Below are positions 8,302-15,631 of a stretch of 64,000 nt of DNA, in pieces. The stretch is from NCBI GenBank assembly GCA_964400125.1, contig CAYNSR010000012.1, forward strand, positions 11,707 to 75,706, read 5' to 3'. The position numbers and the translations under genes were made by a program. Under the pieces are notes generated by a model that worked only from the letters and a program-made list of their open reading frames with translations, was not told the DNA's origin and made no database searches. Source of the DNA: Micavibrio sp964400125. Lineage in GTDB: Bacteria; Pseudomonadota; Alphaproteobacteria; Micavibrionales; Micavibrionaceae. Every line of letters starts with the position of its first letter. Within the stretch, counting starts at the first letter, position 1.

Positions 8302-9656
8302 TGTGGGATATTCCTTCCAGCACAGGCCTTGCCATACAATTTGATGTCCTGCCTGTGGAAGCGCCGCAGGCGGCAATACATGCCTTGCCCCTGGCCGCGC
8401 CCGCCCGTTTCCAGGATCAGGGCGGCGTTGCCGTCATTGATATATCCGGCGTTATCACGCCCTATCCGAATATCCTTTCGGCCCTGTTCGGTGGGACGGA
8501 CATTGAGTCTGTTGCCGAGCAATTTGAAGCAGCCCTTGAAAATCCATCCATCGAAGGGATTGTCCTGCGTATTGACAGTCCGGGCGGCTTGATTACCGGC
8601 GTTGAGGAATTGGCGTCCACTATCGCCGCGTCCAGGGGGGTAAAGCCTGTGGTGGCGTATGCCTATGGCAACGCGGCCTCGGCGGCTTATTGGATTGCGG
8701 CGGCAGCAGACAAAATTGTTGCCGGGCCGACCACATCCCTGGGATCAATCGGCGTTTCGATGGCGGTGGCTAAAGACCAAGACCGCCGCTGGGTTCGCTT
8801 TGTTTCCAGCAACGCGCCGAATAAAGCCCTTAACCCGGACAGCAAGGAGGGGCAGGATTCGATACAGCGCCGCCTTGATGCAATGGAAGATGAGTTCATT
8901 TCTGCCGTGGCGGTGTATCGCGGCCTTTCCAAGGACAAGGTTTTGAAAGAGTTCGGACAGGGGGATGTCCTTCCTGCCCGTGAGGCTGTGCGCGTAGGCA
9001 TGGCTGATATTGCCGGCGGGTTCAAGGATGCGCTGGCTTTGATTGCTGAACTTCAACCACCAAAAAAAGGAGCGACTATGACCCAGCAAGAAAACCTGTC
9101 GCCGTCAGCAGACGGCGGCAACGCAGAAACAATCCGGCGCGACCAGGTTACGGCGGAATTCCTTATGAAAGAATTCCCGAAAGTGGCCGGTATCCTGATC
9201 CAGGAAGGCCGGGCGCAATCCCAGGATGACGTAAAGAAAAAAGGATATGACGAGGGTTTTGCCACAGGCGCAAAAGCCGAACGTGAACGCATCATGGCGC
9301 TGGAGGAAATGGCCCTGTCCGGCCATGAAACCCTTTTGGCAGAGGCTAAGAAAGACGGGAAAACGCAACCCGGCGAACTGGCCATGAAAATCCTCGCCGC
9401 CGAAAAGAAGCGCGGCGACACATACCTGGATGAACGCCGGAGGGAGGCCAAAAGTCACCAAGATGTCGGCGCATCAACGGACGCACAGCCAACAGCAGGG
9501 CCAGCAGTTGACCAGAATGCGCCGGTCGAGGATCGAGCAAAATCGGAATGGGAAAAAGACCCGAAAATCCGCACGGAGTTCCAAAGCCTCGAAACGTACA
9601 CAGCGTATCGCAAAGCGGAAGAAGAAGGCCGGGTGCGCCGCTTTGCAGCAAAATAA
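8298..9656 (+). CDS. S49 family (SppA/ClpP-fold) prohead protease with C-terminal scaffold
   Basis: A 452-residue protein. Residues ~50-250 are a signal-peptide-peptidase-A-like S49 protease (VAVIDISGVI, GIVLRIDSPGG, AYGNAASAAYWIAAAAD containing the catalytic Ser, TSLGSIGVSMAV). Residues ~260-452 are a charged helical scaffold. This is the lambda gpC layout: protease fused to scaffold, with the scaffold also made alone from an internal start at 9078. It processes proheads during assembly. Either ATG of the adjoining ATGATG pair could be the start. Confidence 0.9.
   Translation: MMWDIPSSTGLAIQFDVLPVEAPQAAIHALPLAAPARFQDQGGVAVIDISGVITPYPNILSALFGGTDIESVAEQFEAALENPSIEGIVLRIDSPGGLITGVEELASTIAASRGVKPVVAYAYGNAASAAYWIAAAADKIVAGPTTSLGSIGVSMAVAKDQDRRWVRFVSSNAPNKALNPDSKEGQDSIQRRLDAMEDEFISAVAVYRGLSKDKVLKEFGQGDVLPAREAVRVGMADIAGGFKDALALIAELQPPKKGATMTQQENLSPSADGGNAETIRRDQVTAEFLMKEFPKVAGILIQEGRAQSQDDVKKKGYDEGFATGAKAERERIMALEEMALSGHETLLAEAKKDGKTQPGELAMKILAAEKKRGDTYLDERRREAKSHQDVGASTDAQPTAGPAVDQNAPVEDRAKSEWEKDPKIRTEFQSLETYTAYRKAEEEGRVRRFAAK
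9078..9656 (+). CDS. Nested head scaffold protein (Nu3-like internal start)
   Basis: An ATG at 9078 is in frame with the S49 protease and has a strong AAGGAG ribosome binding site at 9067-9072. It would give a 192-residue hydrophilic helical protein (MTQQENLSPSADGGNAETIR and onward), matching lambda Nu3, made from within gene C. Scaffold is needed in excess over protease, which explains a separate start. This is inferred from the start signal and the family precedent. Confidence 0.7.
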   Translation: MTQQENLSPSADGGNAETIRRDQVTAEFLMKEFPKVAGILIQEGRAQSQDDVKKKGYDEGFATGAKAERERIMALEEMALSGHETLLAEAKKDGKTQPGELAMKILAAEKKRGDTYLDERRREAKSHQDVGASTDAQPTAGPAVDQNAPVEDRAKSEWEKDPKIRTEFQSLETYTAYRKAEEEGRVRRFAAK

Positions 9657-9709
9657 TTCCCGGAAAAAGTAATCATCACTTCCACCCAACCATATAGGAG
9701 AAAAAATCC

Positions 9710-10432
9710 ATGACGACTTTGGCTGTAGACAAGCCGAGGGATTATGAACTCGGCGAACACAATGATCTTCCTGTCATTACTGGGGATGTCATTTACGAAG
9801 GGGCTGCCGTAGGCCTTAACGGCTCCGGCTATGCCCGTCCGCTTGTTGCGGGTGACATTTTCGGCGGCTTTGCGCTCCGGCAATGTGATAATGCGGGCGG
9901 CACTGACGGTGCCAAGAATATCCGTGTTGTTTCGCGTGGCGCGATCATCCTGAATGTCACGGGCCTTACCATCGATGATGTTGGCAAGCCGGTTTATGCT
10001 TCAGATGATGATACTTTCACGATGACCGCCAGTACCAATACTCAAATTGGTGCTGTCAGGCGGTATATCGCGGACGGAAAAGGCGTTGTCGAATTCTGGA
10101 CGGCCCGCGCTCCGGCGACGGTCACCAATTCCGACATCGCCAATGCCGCCGTGTCGCTGGGGAAACTTGCGCCCGGCATCACACCGTCGCATATCGCCGT
10201 GAAGGCAGGAAAAATCACATGGTCTGGTGATGGTGCCAGCCTTGTGGAAGCCGTTGCGGGCGTACTGACGACGGACATCCTTGTCGCCAGCATCGAAACG
10301 GCACCGACGCAGGCCGCTTATCTAAAAGCGGCTGAAATCAGCGACGACGATGAAGTGACCCTGACTCTATCGGCTGCCAACACCAGCAATGATGCCGTCA
10401 TTTCCTACACTGTCCTTCGGGCTGCGGCATAA
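9710..10432 (+). CDS. Capsid decoration (cement) protein, DUF2190-like
   Basis: A 240-residue protein between scaffold and major capsid. The N-terminal part (VITGDVIYEGAAVGLN, LVAGDIFGGFALRQCDNAGG, GAIILNVTG) matches the DUF2190-type small beta domain found in decoration proteins; the C-terminal ~100 residues form a second, mostly beta domain (FWTARAP onward). Such proteins stabilise the capsid after DNA packaging. It has GGAGAA upstream of its ATG and overlaps an intrinsic terminator at its stop. Confidence 0.75.
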   Translation: MTTLAVDKPRDYELGEHNDLPVITGDVIYEGAAVGLNGSGYARPLVAGDIFGGFALRQCDNAGGTDGAKNIRVVSRGAIILNVTGLTIDDVGKPVYASDDDTFTMTASTNTQIGAVRRYIADGKGVVEFWTARAPATVTNSDIANAAVSLGKLAPGITPSHIAVKAGKITWSGDGASLVEAVAGVLTTDILVASIETAPTQAAYLKAAEISDDDEVTLTLSAANTSNDAVISYTVLRAAA

Positions 10433-10448
10433 GCAGCCCTTTCTTTTT
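10419..10448 (+). terminator. Intrinsic terminator after decoration gene
   Basis: GGGCTGC (10,419-10,425) pairs with GCAGCCC (10,433-10,439) around a 7-nt loop and is followed by TTTCTTTTT. The left arm lies inside the last codons of the decoration gene. Confidence 0.75.
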
Positions 10449-10483
10449 AACTTCCCAACATTCCAACAATAGGAGACCTAACT

Positions 10484-11431
10484 ATGGGTGCGACAACGCT
10501 CTCTAGCCGGGCCATTATTGGCCGGTACTACCAGCGACTGGAACAAAATCCGGGGCTGGAATGGATAAATGCCCTTTCCAACTATTTCACGTCTGACCAG
10601 GAATCCGAGACCTATAAATGGCTCGGCCAAGTCCCGGCCATGCGTGAATGGGTTGGTGGCCGTCATGCCAAGGGCTTCCGCGAAAACGGTATCACCATCG
10701 AGAACAAGCACTTCGAGGCGACGCTGGAATTGCTTGTGCGGGAAATGAAACGCGATAAGACCGGACAGGTCATGGTGCGCGTGGATGAACTCGCCGACCG
10801 CACAAACGCACATTGGGCAAAGCTGATTTCAGAGCTTATCGCCAATGGCGAGTCGAGGGTTGCCTATGACGGGCAGTATTTCTTCGACACGAACCATGCG
10901 GAGGGAGATAGCGGGACGCAAAGCAATTTGCTGACTGTTGATATTAGCGAACTGCCCGTGGAAGTCCACGGCAGTACGACCGTTCCTTCCGTCGAGGAAA
11001 TGCAGCTTGCTATCCTGCAATGTGTCCAGGCCATGTTTGGTTTCAAGGATGACCAGGGCGAACCCTTGAACGAGAACGCCCGCGACTTTCTTGTCATGGT
11101 GCCGGTTCCGATGTGGCATGTGGCTAAGGCTGCAACTGCTGCGCCGGTTATCACGCATGGCCAGACCAATATCATCCAGGTCATGGACGCTATTTCCCTG
11201 CGTGTGGCCCCGAACCCGCGCCTGCCCTGGACGACAAAATTTTCCGTCTTCCGCACGGACGGGGCTATAAAGCCTTTCATCCGGCAGGAAGAGGAACCGG
11301 TCGTCCTCAAAGCCGTCGCGGAAGGTTCCGAACTGGAGTTCAACGAAGACAAGCACCACTACGGCGTCGATACCTGGCGGAATGTCGGGTTTGGATTCTG
11401 GCAGTACGGTTGCCTGGCTTCCCTGATCTAA
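10484..11431 (+). CDS. Major capsid protein (Mu gpT-like)
   Basis: A 315-residue major head subunit resembling Mu gpT: N-terminal SRAIIGRYYQRLEQNPGLEW, central DGQYFFDTNHAEGDSG, then a block ending NPRLPWTTKFSVFRTDGAIK and C-terminal HHYGVDTWRNVGFGFWQYG. It forms the HK97-fold icosahedral shell. It carries AGGAG 10 bp before the start and is bracketed by two intrinsic terminators (10,419 and 11,463), as if transcribed separately at high level. Pairing a Mu-type capsid with a lambda-type terminase and portal shows mosaicism. Confidence 0.9.
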   Translation: MGATTLSSRAIIGRYYQRLEQNPGLEWINALSNYFTSDQESETYKWLGQVPAMREWVGGRHAKGFRENGITIENKHFEATLELLVREMKRDKTGQVMVRVDELADRTNAHWAKLISELIANGESRVAYDGQYFFDTNHAEGDSGTQSNLLTVDISELPVEVHGSTTVPSVEEMQLAILQCVQAMFGFKDDQGEPLNENARDFLVMVPVPMWHVAKAATAAPVITHGQTNIIQVMDAISLRVAPNPRLPWTTKFSVFRTDGAIKPFIRQEEEPVVLKAVAEGSELEFNEDKHHYGVDTWRNVGFGFWQYGCLASLI

Positions 11432-11442
11432 TGGAGGGCATT

Positions 11443-11835
11443 TTGATAAAGCAATATGAAATAACCGGGGTCAAAGTTTCCTTTGCCCCCGGTTTTATTT
11501 TGGGGTTGACGGAACGGCAGGCGCAACCACGCCTGCAAAGTCTCCGGAAACTGGATGGGAATCTTTACAGCGTTATTTCGCCGGTGGAATTCAAGCGCGG
11601 TGAAGTGATCGGTATTCCCGATGGCAATGTCCCTAAAGCCCTGGTTAATGCGCTTAGCGAAGTCGCAGGGGAAAAGAAAGCCCCTCCGGCAAAGGGAACG
11701 CTGGTACTCAAGCACCGGCATTTCGGGAAATACGACGTTATCGGCGGCGACGGTTCTGTCCTGACAGCAAAACCATTACCGAAGGAAGAAGCGCAAGCAT
11801 TCCTTGATAGGCTTTCTGCCAAAGGCGGGCAATGA
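11443..11835 (+). CDS. Small phage head protein following the capsid gene
   Basis: Starting at TTG 11,443 (GGAGGG just upstream) gives 130 residues; ATG 11,431 is in frame but lacks a ribosome binding site. The sequence contains PVEFKRGEVIGIPDG and FGKYDVIGGDGSVLT, reminiscent of small phage head proteins of unknown function that follow the capsid gene. A strong intrinsic terminator lies within its first 20 codons. It overlaps the next gene by 4 bp. Confidence 0.65.
   Translation: MIKQYEITGVKVSFAPGFILGLTERQAQPRLQSLRKLDGNLYSVISPVEFKRGEVIGIPDGNVPKALVNALSEVAGEKKAPPAKGTLVLKHRHFGKYDVIGGDGSVLTAKPLPKEEAQAFLDRLSAKGGQ
11463..11501 (+). terminator. Strong intrinsic terminator within the 5' end of the following gene
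   Basis: AACCGGGG-t-CAAAG (11,463-11,476), loop TTTC, then CTTTG-c-CCCCGGTT (11,481-11,494) form a 13-pair stem with one mismatch, followed by a T-rich run TTATTTT. It sits 32 bp past the capsid stop, as expected for a capsid terminator, but also inside the next reading frame, so downstream genes depend on readthrough. Confidence 0.8.
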
Positions 11836-12143
11836 GCGGGCCGGGAAATATAGCCGTTGATTCCGTATTCGCCACATTCGGGATCAATGCGGTTTATGTT
11901 CCGCAATCCGGCCCGTCCGTTGATGTGCGCGTTGTGTCGAGGCATCGGGACGAAACCATTGCCTTTGACATGACGCGCATTCATGCCACCGCGCGGGTTT
12001 TTGAATTGCGGCGCTCAGAGCCTGTTACGCCGCAGGCCGGAGATACGCTGGTTATCGGTGATGACAGCTATATCATACAAGGGGAGCCGCAAATCCTGGA
12101 TACTGACCGCCTTGTCTGGACTTTGGATACACGGCCTGCCTGA
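11832..12143 (+). CDS. Head-tail connector protein
   Basis: A 103-residue beta-rich protein (DVRVVSRHRDETIAFDMTRI, GDTLVIGDDSYIIQGEPQIL, LVWTLDTRPA) of the size and pattern of head-tail joining or neck proteins (phage H-T-join type). It sits between the capsid block and the tail completion genes, overlapping the preceding gene by 4 bp. Assignment is by position and pattern. Confidence 0.6.
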   Translation: MSGPGNIAVDSVFATFGINAVYVPQSGPSVDVRVVSRHRDETIAFDMTRIHATARVFELRRSEPVTPQAGDTLVIGDDSYIIQGEPQILDTDRLVWTLDTRPA

Positions 12144-12145
12144 CC

Positions 12146-12820
12146 ATGAAGATTGTCGCCAAGATCGCCCGCTCCATCCGTAAGGACATGGAGAAGGAAT
12201 TCACGGCAATTACAAGCGCGATCAAGACCGGCACCAAGGAAGCGGCGGAAGGCCTAAAAAACAGTCTGCGTCAGCAGGTCACCAGCGCAGGCATGGGGTC
12301 GAAACTGGCCAACGCCTGGCGTTCAAAGGTTTATGAGAACAAAGGATATAACCCGGCAGGCCTCGTTTACACACGGGCACCGCGCATTGTGGAGACTTTT
12401 GACAAGGGTGTCTTAATCAAGCCGAAAGCGGGCGGCGTATGGTTGGCGGTTCCGACCGTAACGGCACCGAAACGGGGAACGGATGGCAGGAAAATCACGC
12501 CGCTGAATTTTCCCGAAGCGAAGCTGGGAAAGCTGGAATTTATTTACCGTGACAAGGGGCCATCATTCCTTGTCGTCCATAATGTCCGGGCGTCATACAG
12601 CCGCAAGACAGGACAGTTGCGGGGTTTTCGCAAGGCCAGTGATACGGCACTGCGAACCGGCAAGGGGCTGACAACGGCGATCATGTTTGTCCTGATCCGG
12701 CAGGTAAAACTTGAAAAGCGTTTTGATGTTGAAAGCGCCGCAAAGGTTTGGGCGGAGAAAATGCCGTCCCTGATTGAGGCGGAACACGCAAGGAGATCAC
12801 AAGCCGATGCCGACAAGTAA
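12146..12820 (+). CDS. DUF6441-like tail completion protein
   Basis: A 224-residue protein beginning with a basic helical stretch (KIVAKIARSIRKDMEKEFTA) and continuing with VWLAVPTVTAPKRGTDGRKI and a C-terminal helical segment. The pattern matches the alphaproteobacterial phage family DUF6441, placed near the neck as lambda gpZ is. It lies 2 bp after the connector gene and overlaps the next gene. Confidence 0.65.
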   Translation: MKIVAKIARSIRKDMEKEFTAITSAIKTGTKEAAEGLKNSLRQQVTSAGMGSKLANAWRSKVYENKGYNPAGLVYTRAPRIVETFDKGVLIKPKAGGVWLAVPTVTAPKRGTDGRKITPLNFPEAKLGKLEFIYRDKGPSFLVVHNVRASYSRKTGQLRGFRKASDTALRTGKGLTTAIMFVLIRQVKLEKRFDVESAAKVWAEKMPSLIEAEHARRSQADADK

Positions 12821-13244
12821 GGCAGAAGTAATCCTGGAGAAGCTGAAAACGCTTTTGGAGGCGAATTGCACCGCAAGGGTAGAACGCAATTCCGTCCTGC
12901 CGGAAAAGATTCCCGGCGACGGCTTGATAGTTATTTATGACGGAGATCCTGGCGAACCTGAACAAGTCCTTGGCGGCTTTTCAAGTGCCTATTACCAGCA
13001 TGACATTGAAGTTGTCCTGTATGTCGAAAAAGGTGATCCGGCGCAACGCGACCAGGAATTTGATTCCCTGCTGCAACAGGTTGGTGCGGTGCTGGAAATT
13101 TACCCGGATTTGGAAGGTTTGGTGTCGGGATTGACTTATGGCCGTCCGGAAACCGCGATTGAACCGGTTCTTGGCGGGCCAGCAATAAAGACCGCAACGA
13201 TTATCCTTACGGCTGAATACGAAACACAAACACCTTTGCTATGA
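12807..13244 (+). CDS. Tail terminator-like protein (gpU position)
   Basis: Taken from ATG 12,807, which sits inside the end of the preceding gene and gives 145 residues. The fold pattern (KAEVILEKLKTLLE at the start, YYQHDIEVVLYVEK in the middle, IKTATIILTAEYETQTP at the end) matches small phage tail terminator proteins that cap the tail tube. The position between the gpZ-like gene and the tail tube supports this. Confidence 0.6.
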   Translation: MPTSKAEVILEKLKTLLEANCTARVERNSVLPEKIPGDGLIVIYDGDPGEPEQVLGGFSSAYYQHDIEVVLYVEKGDPAQRDQEFDSLLQQVGAVLEIYPDLEGLVSGLTYGRPETAIEPVLGGPAIKTATIILTAEYETQTPLL

Positions 13245-13245
13245 C

Positions 13246-13575
13246 TTATGAAACGGCTATGGCCGGAATTGAAAAATTATCGATGTAAAACCGTTCATCC
13301 CAGTATCCAAGGCGCATGGTTTCCGTTTCTGGCAGGCTGTTTGCCAGTTTCTTCATGGCAACGGCTGATATACGGACGGGCGTGATCCATTCGCCACGGG
13401 CTGGGATAACAACCGTATCATCAAGACCCCGGCAGGTCATCTGTCCCATGAAGTAGCTGACCTCGAACATTCCGGGATCTTTCTTCTTGGACTTGCGGGT
13501 GATTTTCTTGATCGCCTTGCTGAAATCAGCGGGCGAGGCTTCCAGTGAATATGACGGGTTGGTCTTGATCAACAT
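13246..13575 (-). CDS. Reverse-strand cargo gene inside the tail operon, unknown function
   Basis: The only gene on the minus strand within the structural operon. From ATG 13,575 it encodes 109 residues with a basic helix (SKAIKKITRKSKKK) and a beta-rich C-terminal part (TVVIPARGEWITPVRISAV, MRLGYWDERFYIDNFSIPA). No plus-strand gene competes in this gap. The beta pattern weakly recalls a sliding-clamp-like domain, but I would not name it. Opposite orientation and an adjacent terminator are typical of a moron. Confidence 0.55.
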   Translation of the reverse strand: MLIKTNPSYSLEASPADFSKAIKKITRKSKKKDPGMFEVSYFMGQMTCRGLDDTVVIPARGEWITPVRISAVAMKKLANSLPETETMRLGYWDERFYIDNFSIPAIAVS

Positions 13576-13616
13576 GCGGAAATCATAACGGCAGCGCCTG
13601 CGTCCATCAATACGAA

Positions 13617-13645
13617 ACGCCCTCTTCGGAGGGCGTTTTTCTTTT
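13617..13645 (+). terminator. Intrinsic terminator before the tail tube gene
   Basis: ACGCCCTC (13,617-13,624) and GAGGGCGT (13,629-13,636) form a perfect 8-bp stem on a TTCG tetraloop, followed by TTTTTCTTTT. It acts on plus-strand transcription ahead of the tail tube gene. Confidence 0.85.
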
Positions 13646-13668
13646 AACCCCAAACAATGGAGAAAAAC

Positions 13669-14934
13669 ATGGCACGGGCTTATGGCTCAAACGCCGCGCT
13701 ATTGCTCAAACGCGAATCCGCGTATGGGCAGCGGGCGACGGGTAACTATTGGAAAATGCCTTTCACAAGCTGCAACCTGGGCAGTGAACAGGGATTGATT
13801 GATGATCCTGTCCTGGGGCTGGGCCGTGATCCGTCCCAGCCGTTGCGCGACGTGATCAATGACGATGGTGATATTGTCGTTCCGGTTGATCCGCGCTACC
13901 TGGGATTCTGGCTGACGGGCATTTTCGGCGATCCCGACACTGATCCTGCTGCGGCGGAAGGTTATATCGATTTTGCTGTCAATCCCAGCGAGAACGATAC
14001 GATCACCATAAACGGCGTGACTTTTACTTTTGTTGATGACACGCCTGGCGCTGGGGAAATCGACATTCAAAGCACGGTTATCCAGACCGTCGATGAAATT
14101 GTCAGTGTCCTGAACGGTTCCAGCGACGATGATGTCAATGACGCGACCTACAGCCGCCCGACGGGTACGCAGCGCCTGCGGATTGTCCATGACACTGCTG
14201 GGGCGGCTGGGAACGCTTTTACTCTTGCGGCTTCAGTGGCCACGGCCAGCGGCCCGACGTTGACAGGAGGCGGGACGGAGCATGTTTTTGTTTCCGGCCT
14301 GGACAGCCTGCCCAGCTATTCCCTTGAAGTCGGCATGTCGCAGGTTCCGGCTTTCTTCATGCACACTGGCGTTGTCCTGAATTCCATTGCCTTTGATTTC
14401 CAACGTTCCGGCGCGGCAACGGCGACCATTAATGCCGTGGCGCAAGGCGAGGCGAGGAACAACGCTACGCTTGGCGGGACACCACAGGAATTGACATTCG
14501 GGCGTATCAGCCAGTTCCAGGGCGCAATCAAAAGCGGCGGGGAGCGGATTGCTAACCTGACGGCCGGAAATGTGACCTATTCAAACAACCTGGAGCGGAT
14601 TGAGACAATCCGTGATGACGGCCTGATAGATGGAGCCGATCCAACGATTGCCGCCCTGACCGGCAGCATTGATGTGCGGTTTGCCGATACGACGCTGATC
14701 GACGCCGCCACGGGGGGCGATCCTGTTGATCTGGAATTTTCATACGTCCTGGAGGCAGGGCTGGCCCTGACGATCACGGCGCATGAAGTTTGGTTGCCCA
14801 AGCCGAAATTGGCGGTAACCGGGCCGGGTGGCGTCCAGGCATCTTTCGATTTTCGCGGGGCGCGGAATGTTACGGCGGGCCGGATGCTCACTGTAACCCT
14901 TCTCAACGATCTTGATGGGACACAATACGCATGA
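13669..14934 (+). CDS. Phage tail tube protein
   Basis: About 421 residues from ATG 13,669 with GGAGA 5 bp upstream. The N-terminal part (YGSNAALLLKRESAYG, FTSCNLGSEQG, VPVDPRYLGFWLTGIFGDPD) and C-terminal part (GNVTYSNNLERIETIR, ITAHEVWLPKPKLAVTGPGG) match long tail tube proteins of siphoviruses. A region at ~110-200 (DTITINGVTFTFVDDTPGAG onward) looks like an inserted beta domain on the tube surface. The product polymerises around the tape measure. Confidence 0.8.
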   Translation: MARAYGSNAALLLKRESAYGQRATGNYWKMPFTSCNLGSEQGLIDDPVLGLGRDPSQPLRDVINDDGDIVVPVDPRYLGFWLTGIFGDPDTDPAAAEGYIDFAVNPSENDTITINGVTFTFVDDTPGAGEIDIQSTVIQTVDEIVSVLNGSSDDDVNDATYSRPTGTQRLRIVHDTAGAAGNAFTLAASVATASGPTLTGGGTEHVFVSGLDSLPSYSLEVGMSQVPAFFMHTGVVLNSIAFDFQRSGAATATINAVAQGEARNNATLGGTPQELTFGRISQFQGAIKSGGERIANLTAGNVTYSNNLERIETIRDDGLIDGADPTIAALTGSIDVRFADTTLIDAATGGDPVDLEFSYVLEAGLALTITAHEVWLPKPKLAVTGPGGVQASFDFRGARNVTAGRMLTVTLLNDLDGTQYA

Positions 14935-15368
14935 TCACCTTAAAGCAGGAAAAAGAACCCTATGACCTGGAATTGCCATACGGCATTTCCGTCACTGTAA
15001 AACCCTTGACGACGCCTGCCATGCTGGCCGCACAAGCGGCGGCGCGGCGGACGGCTGAAAAGGAAAGCCCGAAAAACACTGATCCCGACACGCGGGACGG
15101 ATTGTATCAGGCATACCTTATATATGAACTCGCCATCCGGCATATCACAGCCCTGAAAGGTGTCGAAAGCGGCGGCAAGGATGCGGCGGTCACGCCGGAT
15201 AATATCCGCGCCGTCATGGATTTGTATCCGGTGGGTGAAAGGTTTTACCAGGAATTCACATTGCGGCAGGTCTTGATGAACGCCGCAAAAAACGCATCAA
15301 GGGTCTCTGCGGCTGGCACTTCCAGCGCGGCGGAGGCCCGGAATACTGCGTGGGATGTCGTAGCTTAA
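14931..15368 (+). CDS. Tail assembly chaperone, upstream frame (gpG-like)
   Basis: A 145-residue protein between tail tube and tape measure, the place of lambda gpG. It starts ITLKQEKEPYDLELPYGISV and is helical afterwards. Its reading frame contains A-AAA-AAC at 15,287-15,293 in exactly the phase needed for -1 slippage (codons AAA AAC), and the -1 frame is open straight into the next coding segment. It therefore probably makes both a short form (this entry) and a longer fusion. Confidence 0.8.
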   Translation: MITLKQEKEPYDLELPYGISVTVKPLTTPAMLAAQAAARRTAEKESPKNTDPDTRDGLYQAYLIYELAIRHITALKGVESGGKDAAVTPDNIRAVMDLYPVGERFYQEFTLRQVLMNAAKNASRVSAAGTSSAAEARNTAWDVVA

Positions 15369-15631
15369 ATCTCGACTGCGCGGAATGTCCCTATAAACAG
15401 AACCAGCTTGTCCATGAGGAAGAGTTCCAAGCATGGGAAATTTTGATGGCCTCGCTGGGACAAATCCGGGTATCGCCCTCCGGCAGGATTATCGGCCTTG
15501 ATATGGCTGCGGCCCTGTCGATTACAGCGGGACGCGGCTATGACGTGGCTGCGGTTTCCGAACTTTTGCAGGAAGCCGAAGCAACCCTTATCCCTCTTTT
15601 GAACGAAGCAGCTTCTGAAGAACATGGCTAA
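14931..15631 (+). CDS. Tail assembly chaperone long form via -1 frameshift (gpGT-like)
   Basis: Slipping -1 at 15,287-15,293 joins ~119 residues of the upstream frame to ~114 residues encoded up to 15,631 with no stop between. The added part is Cys-rich (GPEYCVGCR, LDCAECPYKQNQ) and continues EEEFQAWEILMASLGQI. A hairpin GCTGG/CCAGC (15,312-15,326) lies downstream and could help. In lambda the G/GT ratio controls tail assembly on the tape measure. The downstream segment has no good start of its own. The mechanism is inferred from the slippery site and family precedent. Confidence 0.75.
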
